Positions 45,885 through 57,023 of a stretch of 64,000 bases of DNA are shown here, in pieces. Below the pieces are notes generated by a model. That model was given only the letters and a program-made list of their open reading frames with translations. It did not search any database and was not told the DNA's origin. Source of the stretch: Hordeum vulgare subsp. vulgare (taxonomy: Eukaryota; Streptophyta; Magnoliopsida; Poales; Poaceae); NCBI RefSeq assembly GCF_904849725.1, contig NC_058524.1:504540263-504604262 (forward strand), written 5' to 3'. Each line of letters begins with the position of its first letter. The first letter of the stretch is position 1. A program made the translations under genes and the position numbers.

Positions 45885-47995
45885 CAACGGATGCACAAGA
45901 GCTATAAGTGTGTGAAAGCTCAAAAGGAAACCTAGTGGGTGTGCACCCAACTTGCTTGCTCACGAAGACCTAGGAAAATTTTGCGGAAGCCCATCATTGG
46001 AATATACAAGCCAAGTTATAAAATGAAAATTCCCACTAGTATATGAAACTGACGAAACGAGAGACTCTCTATCATGAAGAACATGGTGCTATTTTGAAGC
46101 ACAAGTGTGGAAAAATATAGTAGCATTGTCCCTTCTCTCTTTTTCTCTCATATTTTTTTTGTTTGGGCTCTTTGGCCTCTTTTTTCTCATTTTTTTGGTG
46201 GGCATATTTGGCCTCTTTTTTTTATTTCCCCACATGGGACAATGCTCTAATAATCATGATCATCACACTTTTTTTACTCACAACTCAATTCTTTAGAAAA
46301 ATGATGACTCTATATGAAATGCCTCCGGCAGTGTACCGGGATGTGCAACGATCTAGCTTAGCGTATGACGTTGAAACATCTCGCTAGCTATCTTACGATC
46401 ATGCAATGGCAGTATGAAAGTGACGGCACATGTCATGAGACGGAACGGTGGGAGTTGCATGGCAATATATCTCGGAATGGCCATGAAAATGCCATAATAG
46501 GTAGGTATTGTGGCTATTTTGAGGAAGGTATATGGTGGGTTTGTGCACCGGCGAAAGTTGCGCGGCACTAGAGAGGCTAGCAATGGTGGAAGGTGAAAGT
46601 GCATCTATACCATGGACTCACATTAGTCATGAAGAACTCATATACTTATTGCGAAAGTTTTATTAGTAATCGAAACAAAGTGCTAAACGCATACTCCTAG
46701 GGGAAGGGTTGGTAGATGCTAACAATCGCGTGATCCCGACTGCCACACAAAGGATGACAATCAATAAATCGATTATTCTCCGACTTCCTAACATAGCGGT
46801 TCACCATACGTGCATGCTACGGGAATCACTAACTTCAACACAGGTATATCTAGATTCACAACACCCTACTAACATAACTCTAATATTATCATATCCATAT
46901 CTCAAAACTAATTGTGAGGAATCATACTTCTCTTACTAATCAATGCACTTGAATATGTAAGTTTTTATCATATCCTCTTTGGATGCCTATCTTATTTCAG
47001 ACTAATTTCATAGCACACGCCAATTACCAAGTTACTTAGAGATAGCACTCTCAAAAAGATATAAGTGAAGATCGAGAGTTTTTATTTCTTCAAAATATGA
47101 CACTGCCGTGCTCTAAAAAGATTTAAGTGAAGCACTAGAGAAAAATTATCTAGCTCAAAAGATATAAGTGACGCACATGTGAGCTAAATTGCCTAACTCA
47201 AAAGATATAAGTGAAGCTCAATGAGTATTCTAGCAAATTCACGATGAGTGCATGTCCCTCTCAAAAAGGTGTGCAGCAAGGATGATTGGGACAAAACAAA
47301 AAGAAAAGACTCCTATAATACACGACGCTCCAAGCAAAACACATATCATGTGGTGAATAAAAATATAGCTCCAAGTAACGTTACCGATGGATTAAAAACG
47401 AAAGAGGGGATGCCTTCCCGGGGCATCCCCAAGCTTAGGCTTTTTGGTGTCCTTGAATTTGGCTTGGGATGCCTTGGGCATCCCCAAGCTTAAGCTCTTT
47501 CCACTCTTTATCCCATTGTCCATGAGAACATCACCCAAAACTTGAAAACTTCACAACACAAAACTTAAACAGAAACTCGTGATATCATTAGCATAAGAAA
47601 ACAAACCACCACTCTTTAGGTACTGTAGAAAACTTGATTTCTATTTAGATTGATGTTAGATTACTGTATTCTCACTTTTCCATGTCTAGTACCCCCCCCC
47701 CCCGATACTAACCATAGTTTCATCAAAATAAGCAATCAACACAACAAAAAACAGAATCTGTCAAAAACAGACCTGTCTGTAGCAATCTTTATAGTTCGTA
47801 TACCTCTGGTATCTCAAAAATTCTGAAACATTATGAAACTTAGGGCAATTCGCATATCAACCAGCATAAAAAAGAATCAAATCAAAATCTCTTTCTGGAT
47901 AGGAATTAAAAATAATTTCGTGAGCACAAAGTTTCTGTCTTTTGCAGCAAGGTCAAACAACCATCACCAAAACTAGTCATAAAGGTTCTACTTGG
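45885..47995 (-). other. Element F interior, second piece
   Basis: The reverse complement of the shared backbone: a pyrimidine-rich block (46130-46230), CTTCACTT-type repeats (47055-47220) and the double hairpin (47406-47430 and 47463-47487). A run of 13 C lies at 47692-47704. It ends at cttgg (47991-47995), the left target copy of H. No gene is supported. Confidence 0.7.
47406..47487 (-). other. Conserved double hairpin, element F
   Basis: GGGGATGCC (47406-47414) pairs with GGCATCCCC (47422-47430) around TTCCCGG. The second hairpin CTTGGG / CCCAAG lies at 47463-47487. Confidence 0.6.
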
Positions 47996-49608
47996 TGATA
48001 CGTCTCAAACGTATCTATAATTTTTGATGGTTTCACGTTGTTATCTTGTCATCTTTGGATGTTTTATGTACCTTTTATATCTTTTTTGGGACTAACTTAT
48101 TAATTCAATGCCAAGTCCCAGTTCCTGTTTTTTCTGTGTTTTTGGCTCTTTTCAGATCTAATTTTGGAACGGAGTCCAAACGGAATAAAAATCCTGAAAT
48201 GATTTTTTCCCGAACGGAAGAAGATCAGGGGGCCTGTTGGCCATGCCAGGTGGGCTCCAGGGATCCCACAAGCTCCCACTCCGCCACTAGGGGAGGCGGC
48301 GGTGGCAGGGCTTGTGGCCTCCCTGGCCGCCCCCTGACCTAGATCCTTAGCCTATATATTCCCTAAAATACAGCAAAAAATCAGGGAAGCCTCGAAAATA
48401 CTTATCTGCCGCCGCAAGCTTCCGTTTTCGCGAGATCTCATCTGGAGACCCTTCCCGGCGCCCTGTCGGAGGGGACTTTGGAGTTGGAGGGCTTCTTCAT
48501 CATCATCATCGCCCCTCCAATGACTCGTGAGTAGTTCACTTTAGACCTATGGGTCCGTAGTTAGTAGCTAGATGGCTTCTTCTCCCTCTTGGATCTTCAA
48601 TACAAAGTTCTCCATGATCTTCATGGAGATCTATCCGATGTAATCTTCTTTGGCGGTGTGTTTGCTGAGATCCGATAAATTGTGGATTTGTGATCAGATT
48701 ATCTATGATATATATTTGAGTCTTTGCTGATTTCTTATTTGCATGATTTGATATCCTTGTAAGTCTCTCCGAGTCTTGGGTTTTGTTTGGCCAACTAGAT
48801 CTATGATTCTTGCAATGGGAGAAGTGCTTGGTTTTGGGTTCTACCATGTGGTGACCTTTCCCAGTGACAGTAGGGGCAGCAAGGCACACTTTAAGTAGTT
48901 GCCATCAAGGGTAACAAGATGGGCGCTGTCGTTGATATGAGATTGTCCGTATACATCATGTCATCTTGCTTAAGGCGTTACTCTGTTCTTTTGGACTTAA
49001 TACACTAGATGTATGCTGGATAGCGGTCGACGTGTGGAGTAATAGTAGTAGATGCAGAAAGTATCGGTCTACTTGTTTTGGACGTGATGCCTATAGATAT
49101 AATCATTGCTATAGATATCGTCACGACTTTGCGCGGTTCTATCAATTGCTCGACAGTAATTTGTTCACCCACCGTCTACTTGCTTTCATGAGAGAAGCCA
49201 CTACTAAACACTACGGCCCCCGGGTCTATTCACATCCATTGTTTACACCTCCGCTTTTACTTTGCTTTGTTACTTTGTTGCTTTGAGTTCTCACTTGGCG
49301 AACAATCTATAAGGGATTTACAACCCCTTCATAGCATTGGGAGCAAGCTTTTGTGTTTGTGCAGGATCTTGTGATACTCCTCCACTGGATTGATACCTTG
49401 GTTCTCAAACTGAGGGAAATACTTACCACCGCAGTGCTACATCATCCTTTCCGCTTCAAGGGAACACCAACGCAAGGCTCCAAGGCCATGGGGGAAATCC
49501 TTTGCATACTTGCCTAGGAAGTCCCGTAAGGCGTAGCCACAGCAGGATTCCCGGTGCCGTCGACATGACTATTTCTGGCGTCGTTGCAAGGGAAGCTAGC
49601 TGACATCA
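47996..49608 (+). repeat. Element H 5' LTR
   Basis: TGATACGTCTC to ctgacatca, 1613 bases. Arms CCACAAGC (48266-48273) and GCTTGTGG (48310-48317), then CTATATATTCCC near 48352. Its last 60 bases hold primer-site-like TGGCGTCGTTGCAAGGGA (49575-49592). Confidence 0.88.
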
Positions 49609-49618
49609 GAAGTATTTA

Positions 49619-49635
49619 TGGCTTTGTTGCCGGGA
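49619..49635 (+). promoter_or_regulatory. Element H degenerate primer binding site
   Basis: TGGCTTTGTTGCCGGGA lies 10 bases after the LTR, as in C and G, and is a weaker tRNA-Asp match. Confidence 0.6.
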
Positions 49636-49855
49636 GGAGAGATCTATCCAAGTAGGTCTCACAAACTCATCTCTTGCATTTACCTTTTTGCCAGTTGCCT
49701 CCCGTTTTCCTCTCCCCCACTTCACATTTGCCGTTTTCATTTGCCTTTCTCCTTTGCCTTTTTCATTCGCCCTTTTCTCTCACTTGCTTTTTGTTCGCTT
49801 GTGTGCTATGTGCCTTCTTTATGCTTGCATCTTCGCTTGATGAAAATCTATTGAT

Positions 49856-50512
49856 ATGGATCCTCATCCACTAGATAATATCTTTAAGAGACCCACTTTT
49901 GTGGAACGAATTGCTACTGAGTTGAGGGCACTTGACTATCTTTATGGAGTTTTGCTTGAGATGCGTGAATCTGAAAATTGTGATGAAGAAACTTATGAAG
50001 TGATTCACGAGAGCTCCTTGGATGAAAAGCATGATTGCAATGGTTTCACTATAAATTATATTAGTGACAATCATGCTAAAAATATGCAAAACCCTAAGCT
50101 TGGGGATGCTAGTTTTGCTATGTCCACTACTTGTTGCAATAATCAGGATTGGGGTGATGATCTTTCTTATGATCTTGAAAAAAATTTCAAACCTCATGAT
50201 GAATATGATATTTGCAACAATATTGAAAGTGGGATTGGAGAAGTCATGACTTTATTTGATGAGAATCCCACTATTTTTGAAGAGCGTCAACTTTGCATGC
50301 ATGTGGATCAGGAAAATAATATCCTTTGTGATAGTTACATTGTTGAATTCGAATATGATCCCACATATAATTGCTATGAGAGAGGAAAATATTGTGGTAG
50401 AAACTCTCATGTTACCAAATCACCTCTCGTTATGTTGAGATTGCTATTGTCTCTTTCTTCTTCCTTGCATTTGGTAACTATTAGTTGTCTTGCCAATTTT
50501 TTTCTCCTATAA
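49856..50512 (+). CDS. Element H ORF, unrecognised protein
   Basis: An open frame of 218 codons from the ATG at 49856 (MDPHPLDNIFKRPTF). The protein is acidic and cysteine-bearing (CCNNQDWGDDLSYDLEKNF) and has a hydrophobic C-terminal stretch from about residue 190 (MLRLLLSLSSSLHLV). No Gag, protease, RT or integrase motif is seen. CYERG near residue 175 resembles CNYYERG in the E remnant. After the stop, a shifted frame continues sensibly (KMPMHRKYVRL) to the TAG inside the post-ORF motif, so the hydrophobic end may come from a one-base change in the T run near 50498-50505. It takes the place that Gag-protease has in C and G. Function unknown. Confidence 0.55.
   Translation: MDPHPLDNIFKRPTFVERIATELRALDYLYGVLLEMRESENCDEETYEVIHESSLDEKHDCNGFTINYISDNHAKNMQNPKLGDASFAMSTTCCNNQDWGDDLSYDLEKNFKPHDEYDICNNIESGIGEVMTLFDENPTIFEERQLCMHVDQENNILCDSYIVEFEYDPTYNCYERGKYCGRNSHVTKSPLVMLRLLLSLSSSLHLVTISCLANFFLL
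50095..50110 (+). promoter_or_regulatory. Exact internal copy of the element H polypurine tract
   Basis: TAAGCTTGGGGATGCT inside the ORF is identical to the 16 bases at 62398-62413 before the 3' LTR. Confidence 0.55.
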
Positions 50513-50560
50513 AATGCCTATGCATAGGAAGTATGTTAGACTCAGATTCTATCGCTTTTT

Positions 50561-50611
50561 TGCCTAGCTAAGGGCGTTAAACAAAAGCGCTTGTTGGGAG
50601 GCAACCCAACG
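50561..50611 (+). other. Conserved post-ORF structured motif, element H
   Basis: TGCCTAGCTAAGGGCGTTAA, then AAGCGCTTGTTGGGAGGCAA. The hairpin is GTTGGG-AGGCAA-CCCAAC, six pairs. Confidence 0.6.
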
Positions 50612-52052
50612 AATCTATACTTTTTCTTTCTGTTTTGTGTTTTCCAAACTTTCATAATTCTGTTATGATTGTGTTTTTTGTGTTTCTTTTTGCGTTTGTG
50701 GCAAGCAAAACCGTTATGATTAGTCATGGGGATGATCGTTTGGTCATGCTGGAAAAGACAGAAACTTTTTGCTCACGAAAAGAATTTTCATTTTCTTTCT
50801 GTAAGAGCTTTTGAGTTGATTCTTTTTGCTTCTGATTTCTACAGGAATTCTTTAGACTGTCGTAATTGTTCAAAATTTTCGAAGTACCATAGGCATACGA
50901 AATATACAGATTGCTACAGACTGGTCTGCTGTTAACAGATTCTGTTTTCGTTGTGTTGGTTGCTTATTTTGATGAAACTATGGATAGTATCGGGGGGTAT
51001 TAGCCATGGAAGATTAAAAATACAGTAACCCAACATCAGCACAAGTATAATTTAAGTTTTCTACACTACCTAAGGAAGTGGTGGTTTGCTTTCTCATACT
51101 AATGTTATCACGAGTTTCTGTTTAAGTTTCGTGTTGTGAAGTTTTCAAGTTTTGGGTGAAGTTCTTATGGACAAAACGATAAAGAGTGGCAAGAGCTCAA
51201 GCTTGGGGATGCCCAAGATACCCCAAGAGATTCAAGGATGCCGTAAAAGCCTAATCTTGGGGATGCCCCGGGAAGGCATCCCCTCTCTCGTCTTCAATCC
51301 ATCGGTGACGTTACTTGGGGCTATATTTTTATTCACCACATGTTATGTGTTTTTGCTTGGAGCGTCTTATATTGTAGGAGTCTTTTATTCTTTTTGTTGT
51401 GTCACAATCATCCTTGCTGCACACCTAGAGAGAGATACATGCACTCACCGTGATTTTGTCGAGCTTCACTTATATATTTCGGTAGACAATTCAGCTCACA
51501 TGTGCTTCACTTATATCTTTTGAGCTAGATACTTTTGCTCTATGTGCTTCACTTATATCTTTTAGAGCACAGCAGTATGTGGCTTGGTAGTTGATCTATG
51601 CTTTGAAAGTAGTCTCAAAAGGGGTAGTTATCCAAAGGGATACGAAAACTTCCACCTTCATGTGCATTGAATAGTTAGAGAAGTTTGATCCATCTCAATT
51701 AGTTTTGAGTTGTGGTTATGGTAATATTGAAGTTATGCTAGTAAGGTGTTGAGGATCTAGAAATACTTGTGTTGAAGTTAGTGATTCCCGTAGCATGCAC
51801 GTATGGTGAACCGCTATGTGATGAAATCTGAGCATGATTAGTCTATTGATTGTCATCCTTTGCGTGGCGGTCGGGATCGCGCGATGGTTTATACCTACCA
51901 ACCCTTCCCCTAGGAGTATGCGTTGAATGCTTTGTTTCAATTACTAATAAAACTTTTGCAACAAGTATATGAGTTCTTCATGACTAATGTTGAGTCCATG
52001 GTTTAGATGCACTTTCACCTGCCACCATCACTATCTTCCTAGTGTCGTGCAA
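50612..52052 (+). other. Element H 3' backbone, first part
   Basis: Shared with C and G, including the double hairpin and CTTCACTT repeats (51465-51570). Interrupted by I after tgcaa; resumes at 61245. No gene is supported. Confidence 0.7.
51203..51283 (+). other. Conserved double hairpin, element H
   Basis: CTTGGGG (51203-51209) with CCCCAAG (51222-51228); GGGGATGCC (51259-51267) with GGCATCCCC (51275-51283). Confidence 0.6.
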
Positions 52053-52588
52053 TGTAGCGACCCGACTCAAAACGAGTCAAGCCTCTGTGTATCTGTGCCA
52101 TCCCTGGATCAGTATGCTGGCACACACAGTACATCAATGTATATATCAAAGTGCAATCACATGTAAATAGCGTAAAACTGATGTATACCTTAAATATCTC
52201 AACGGAAACAACCAAGGGAGTGGAGTCCCAATAAACACCAACGGCAATTTGAGTGCGGACCGTAACCCTGAATCGTACTCTTACTCGTCGAGAAAAATAT
52301 CTGCAACATAAGACGTTGCAGCCGTGTAGGTCAGCATATTGAATATGCTGGCAAGTCACATAAGAGAGGGGGTAAAATATCATCTATACTATATGCATAT
52401 ATGGCAGGTGGGGTTGTAAGTTTTTTTTGCGAAAAGCAAAGTTTTCTCCTACATCAAGAGAGGGCTAAAAGCAAAATATTACTACATTGTTGGTTGTTAA
52501 CGAGATGGTTCCGCCAACCAATTCTCGTACCCGTGTTGTCAATAATACCCACGTCATTAATAATTTGTGTTGAGAATTCCAGATAACT

Positions 52589-52972
52589 TCAGTTCCTTTG
52601 GCTCAAGTTGTCCATGACCGTGGACACGGCTAATCGATTAGGTTTGAGTCTTCTGCAGACTTTTGCAAACGTTCCCCACAAGATTTGATCGCCTTCGTGT
52701 ATGTCCTCGCACTTCAGGGTGTTTGAAGACCGGATGATCAAAACATGGTCTTTCAACGGGTCCCTCTGAATCCCTGTCGGTACCCATCCAAATCCTACCG
52801 TTCTTCTACATCTGTTGGCACCGCCTGTCCAGAGTCGCCGCGTTGTCCAACCAAGCCAGAGCCCATAATGACTTGTGGCTGTGCAGGTAAGCCTTGGGTC
52901 TTGAAAATATCCGTCCGTATCTTTGAGCCTGGGTGAAGCTTTCCGCAAGATGTCATGGCACATCTCCAGCAT
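52589..52972 (-). CDS. ORF kept in both element I LTRs (3' copy)
   Basis: 127 codons, starting MLEMCHDILRKASPRLK and ending MDNLSQRN, sense to the predicted transcript. The other LTR has the same-length frame at 58228-58611 with several replacements. Basic and tryptophan-containing; no recognised domain. It may be chance openness shared because the LTRs are copies. Confidence 0.25.
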   Translation of the reverse strand: MLEMCHDILRKASPRLKDTDGYFQDPRLTCTATSHYGLWLGWTTRRLWTGGANRCRRTVGFGWVPTGIQRDPLKDHVLIIRSSNTLKCEDIHEGDQILWGTFAKVCRRLKPNRLAVSTVMDNLSQRN

Positions 52973-54819
52973 CCCGGGTCATCCACTGGTTTCTCCAGGG
53001 AGCCGATCAACCATCCTTCACCCAGAGTTGCATTGCATCACGAGGTCTTGAAAAGTCTTGACTTAACCGGTCTTGGCTATTAAATTATTCTCGCATCACT
53101 CGTGATAAACTCTCAACCAGAATCCCGTCTACTCAAGCATAGCAATATGAAATTTGTCGTCCCGAGCCAAGTAACGGGGTTGTTGGGTGCCTACCACATG
53201 ATACTATAATATGTAACCATAATTTCCAAGTACCTACTCAGCATGCAATAGGGCATAGTATGGTAGAACTACGATGCATAAAACATAGGTGATACATGAT
53301 CAAATGACTTGCCTGGTGATGTTGACGAGGAAGAATTATCGTTTCTCGAGAAATAACTTGATAGACTACTCGTCACTCTCCGATGAAATCTATATAACAA
53401 ACATATCATTCACGTAAGCACTCACACTAACAATCCAAACCATAAGAGAGAGCGAAAGAATCCAAAGGAAACTTCAAATAAAACTAGGGAGTCTTCTACT
53501 ACATCAAACCCTAAATAGTTTTTGTCTAACAGAAAATAAAACTAAAATAGCAGAGAAATAAGATATAAACTTAACTAAGATAAAATAAAGTATTTTCTTT
53601 TTCATAAAACTATTTTGAAAGTATTTTCAATTGGGAGTTAAAACAGTAGAGAAATCAATTGCGAGTTATTAGAGAACTAGAATTGATTTCTTGATAACAA
53701 ATAAAATAAAAACTTGTTGAAAACCTACTGTTAACTAACAGAAACAAAACATAAACTTTCTGAAATATAAAAGAAATTAATTTAAAAACAACTAAGAAAG
53801 AGAATTAGTCACAATCCTAAAAGAGGTGAAACAGAAATTGTTTCACAAGAAATAATGAGTTAAAATGCTCAAACAATTCTGAAATATTTACCACTGATAA
53901 ATAAGATCACTAGTGATCAGTAGCAAAAAGAATCAAGTTAAAAGCTATTCTCAAACTCCCAGAATAAGCAAAACAAGTTTTAAACTAAATCTGATCTAAT
54001 TCAAATTTGAAAATTTCAAACATAGACAAATAATATGTTTTTGAAAACTACAGGAAAATTGTGATCTACTGGAACAAGTTTCAACTCCATTGGAGTTCTG
54101 TATCGAAAGTTATAAGCAAAACAAGAACGGGACTAATTGTGTTACAGAATTAGACTGAAAACGAAAATGGCGACGTGGCGAGATCTGATTGGTTGTCGGG
54201 TGCGCGTGTTTTAGGCTATCTAGAGGGTGGCCGCAGTATAACAAAAACCCTCTAGGTCTTTTATAATCTAACTAACCGAAAGCCGGTTTTTCTAACTAAA
54301 CCAAAGGGGTAAGTTACTCTAATGTGTACCACAGGATTTAGATCTAAAGGTGAAACGAAGAAAAAAAACCAGGGGGAGGTTACCTGCTACCGTGACTGAA
54401 ATGCAGCAGAGCTGCTCCTGGCGATGGAGCTGCGCCAGCGAGGGTGGGGAGGCACTCCGGAGAGGGGGGGTCCCTTGGGAGGGGGCGGTGGAGGAGGGGG
54501 TGGGGTGGTGCGGCAGGGGGTAGGGCGCGCAGGGGGGGCTTCCAGGGGGCGCTGGAGGGGGAGATGGGGGTGATGCGAGCTCCTGCAGGGGCTATAGGGG
54601 CGACGGGGTGAGGTGGGCGCGGCGTGGGGTGCAGCTGGGTAGGGGGTGGCGCGCAAGGGGGCAGGGGGTGGAGGTGGCGTGGCCTGGTGATGTAGGGGGC
54701 GACGGGAGAGCTCCTGGTGAGCTTGTGTCGGCAGGGAAGGTGAAGATGGTGGCGACGTGGCTATGGGCAGGGAGGGGTCGAGCTAATGGGGAAAACGGAA
54801 TGAGGAGGGACGGGGCGTT

Positions 54820-54825
54820 CTTATA
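54820..54825 (-). promoter_or_regulatory. Element I LTR TATA-like box (3' copy)
   Basis: The minus strand reads ACTATAAGAACGCC, about 770 bases from the LTR tip and just before the GC-rich leader block. The 5' LTR copy at 60468-60473 would drive the element. Confidence 0.45.
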
Positions 54826-55594
54826 GTGGTGACGAGAGGCGCTGGGAGGGAGTATAGGTCGCGAATCCCGGAGGGGAAGCTTCCTGGGAAGGTTCTGCCA
54901 TGGCTAGAGAAGGCAGGTCGTGAGGAGGAAGAAGAAAGGTGGAATTGGGCCAGATCTGTTTCCTAAAGTGGCCCAGGTACTTTCCAAATAAGTGATTTGT
55001 TTCCTTTTTACTAAAAACAGGAAATAAAACCAATAAAAGGAAAATAAAATATCCTCGGAATATAGGGGTATCATATATTAAAATTTTCAGAAAAATAAAT
55101 CCAAAAAGATGGGCATTTTTCCACGGCCAAAATAAAAACTAAAAAATGTTTATTCTTCGGAAAAACCCCTAAAGCTTTATTTTCTTTTTGCAAATAATTT
55201 TCAAATAAAACTTTGGTTTTTCTTGGCTCAAATATTTTCAAAAATACCCCTGATTTTGGGAGGGTCATTTTCCTCCGCTCTTTCTTGCTTGCAAGAATTT
55301 ATTTTTGGGGTATTTCTCGGGGAAGAAAAACAGAGAATGCAAAAGCAAAAATTTGAAAGAATTCAAATGCAAAACTCCGTTCAAATTCTTTATAGTTGAA
55401 GAAGTCATGTCAACTTCTCTCTTTGCTTTTAAATGATTGAATTTGAATTCACTGGAGAAGGGGAAAGTCATTTTATTCCCTCTCATTCAAAAGTTTTGAA
55501 AAGTTTTCAAATTTCCCTCAAGCTTTCAATCACTCAAGCAAACAAACAATCATTCTAATAATTATATTAACATTCCAAAATTTGGGATGTTACA

Positions 55595-55615
55595 AACCTA
55601 CCACACTTAAAATGA
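55595..55615 (-). promoter_or_regulatory. Element I polypurine tract region
   Basis: The minus strand TCATTTTAAGTGTGGTAG then GTT abuts the 3' LTR. The 18-base text recurs exactly at 55703-55720 and 57122-57139. Confidence 0.6.
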
Positions 55616-56567
55616 ATCTCGTCCTCGAGATTTGAAGAGGCTAGAAGGAAAGGCTAGGGTTTGGGGTCTTCGAACGAAACCAACCTTCGGCAAAGTTGGA
55701 TGCTACCACACTTAAAATGAGAGTTACTAGTCCCTCAAAATTCTAACAATCCTGCGGGGTTTTGGCATCGGACTCCTCACCGTAAAATTTCCTATGCGTG
55801 ACAACAAATGCCATGTACATGGGGCTTTCATCATACCATTCTAAGGCTTAAACAAAAGCTTCAAAGAACGTAGTCTCTCACTATGGGTAAGTCTCTCAGA
55901 TTTACCATTCCGAATAGCAAGAGAATGATAATAGTAAGTCGTCATGGCGGCCAAGCCATGTCGCACTGAAATCATTACCTTGTATAAGGCTTAGTGAATC
56001 TCGTATTCTAACACTTGGGCATCCTCACAAGCATTGCAGAATTTCTCTTGTCCACGAACAAAGTTCGGATAAGCCATTGGTTCTGCAAGCTGAACAAAAC
56101 ATCTATTGTGACTTCACAATTCTCAGGTTTTCGTATGCTCCTAAGAAAACGTTTGCTGATCCATCATAGTTTCTTCCAAGTTTCTTTCTTCATAAAGGTT
56201 GTGCTGGATCCTTATTAGTCCTGGGGTCTGTGGTTGCAGGCATACTTGGAATTACTCCGCCTTTAAATTCCCTAGTGTTTCATTCCATCCTATTCTTGGG
56301 GTAACCATCATATAATAATAATCCTCGGACTTATTTTTGGTACACACTCCATTCTGTGGGATACTTTCCATTGGTGTGTTTACCATGAAAAGGTATTGGT
56401 TCGTCCATAAATCATATTCATTTCATAATCAATCCTTTATTACATCCTTAGTTTCTTCTCAAAAACTCCAATTCAAAAGTACTCTATTACAAATGCTGCC
56501 ATCCACATTGTTGGGTATGGTCGAGCATTTCTGCCAACATTATTCATTCGTCTCTCTTGGAGGTACT
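55616..56567 (-). other. Element I 3' interior
   Basis: About 950 bases with no supported gene between the short ORF and the tract. It holds the second copy of the 18-base motif (55703-55720). Confidence 0.6.
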
Positions 56568-57023
56568 TTAGTTCCACTGGAACTTTCCAATGTGCTCCTT
56601 GAAATCATCCATCTTTTGCTTCATCATGGTGGACACGAGCTTCAGCTCCATCATCTCCGCATGCACTTCACTTAGGTATTCCTGGGTATGACGGAGTCTT
56701 GCTTCAATTATTTCTCCAATTTGGCGTATGGCTTCCATGGCAGCTTCACGAACAGCATCAAAGAAGGTTGCTCGTGGTACACGTGAAATGAAAAGGTATT
56801 GCCCCATAGTCTTTGGACAAACTCCTTTCACATGGTGGAGGTGTACTTCCACATACCAAAGTTCTACTCCACTTTCCATGAATGGGTAGCCTTTGTAGAC
56901 TGCATCTCCTTCAATATGAATGTGCTTCATCATGTCCTTCAGGATTTTCGGGTAATCATGATCACTGGTGAGGGTCATGATCGTTTCTGGGCCCTTGAGG
57001 AATGACTCGTAGAGAGTTGTCAT
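56568..57023 (-). CDS. Element I internal ORF, unknown function
   Basis: 151 codons starting MTTLYESFLKGPETIMTL, the only sizeable sense frame between the LTRs. It has a compact first part with aromatic residues (GVELWYVEVHLHHVKG) and a long helical, probably coiled-coil end (EAAMEAIRQIGEIIEARLRH, then EVHAEMMELKLVSTMMKQKM). No Gag or enzyme motif is visible. It may be the remnant of a structural protein or an unrelated captured frame. Confidence 0.4.
   Translation of the reverse strand: MTTLYESFLKGPETIMTLTSDHDYPKILKDMMKHIHIEGDAVYKGYPFMESGVELWYVEVHLHHVKGVCPKTMGQYLFISRVPRATFFDAVREAAMEAIRQIGEIIEARLRHTQEYLSEVHAEMMELKLVSTMMKQKMDDFKEHIGKFQWN

Larger units (their letters stand above)
35858..47995 (-). 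mobile_element. Element F: retrotransposon hosting G and H (visible part)
   Basis: Visible parts are the 3' LTR (35858-37386), the first interior piece (37387-37917) and the second (45885-47995). The rest lies past element H, outside the window. Interior text is the reverse complement of the C/G/H backbone, so F is of the same type in the opposite direction. The coding region, 5' LTR and right-hand target copy are not visible. The left flanking bases are ggtca (35853-35857). Confidence 0.8.
52053..55594 (-). repeat. Element I 3' LTR
   Basis: Plus strand from tgtagcgaccc to gggatgttaca. It includes an open 127-codon minus frame (52589-52972), AT-rich DNA (53400-54150), a GC-rich block (54400-54760) and a TATA-like site (54820-54825). 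Confidence 0.92.

Noticed and set aside
47692..47704. Run of 13 C
   Set aside because: Homopolymer growth in non-coding backbone; other copies have a short run only.
54387..54656. Proline-rich minus frame and its counterpart at 60034-60312
   Set aside because: Composition effect of the C-rich leader; the frame shifts between the two LTR copies.
56337..56675. Plus-strand 112-codon frame in element I
   Set aside because: Antisense to the element and overlaps the more plausible minus ORF.
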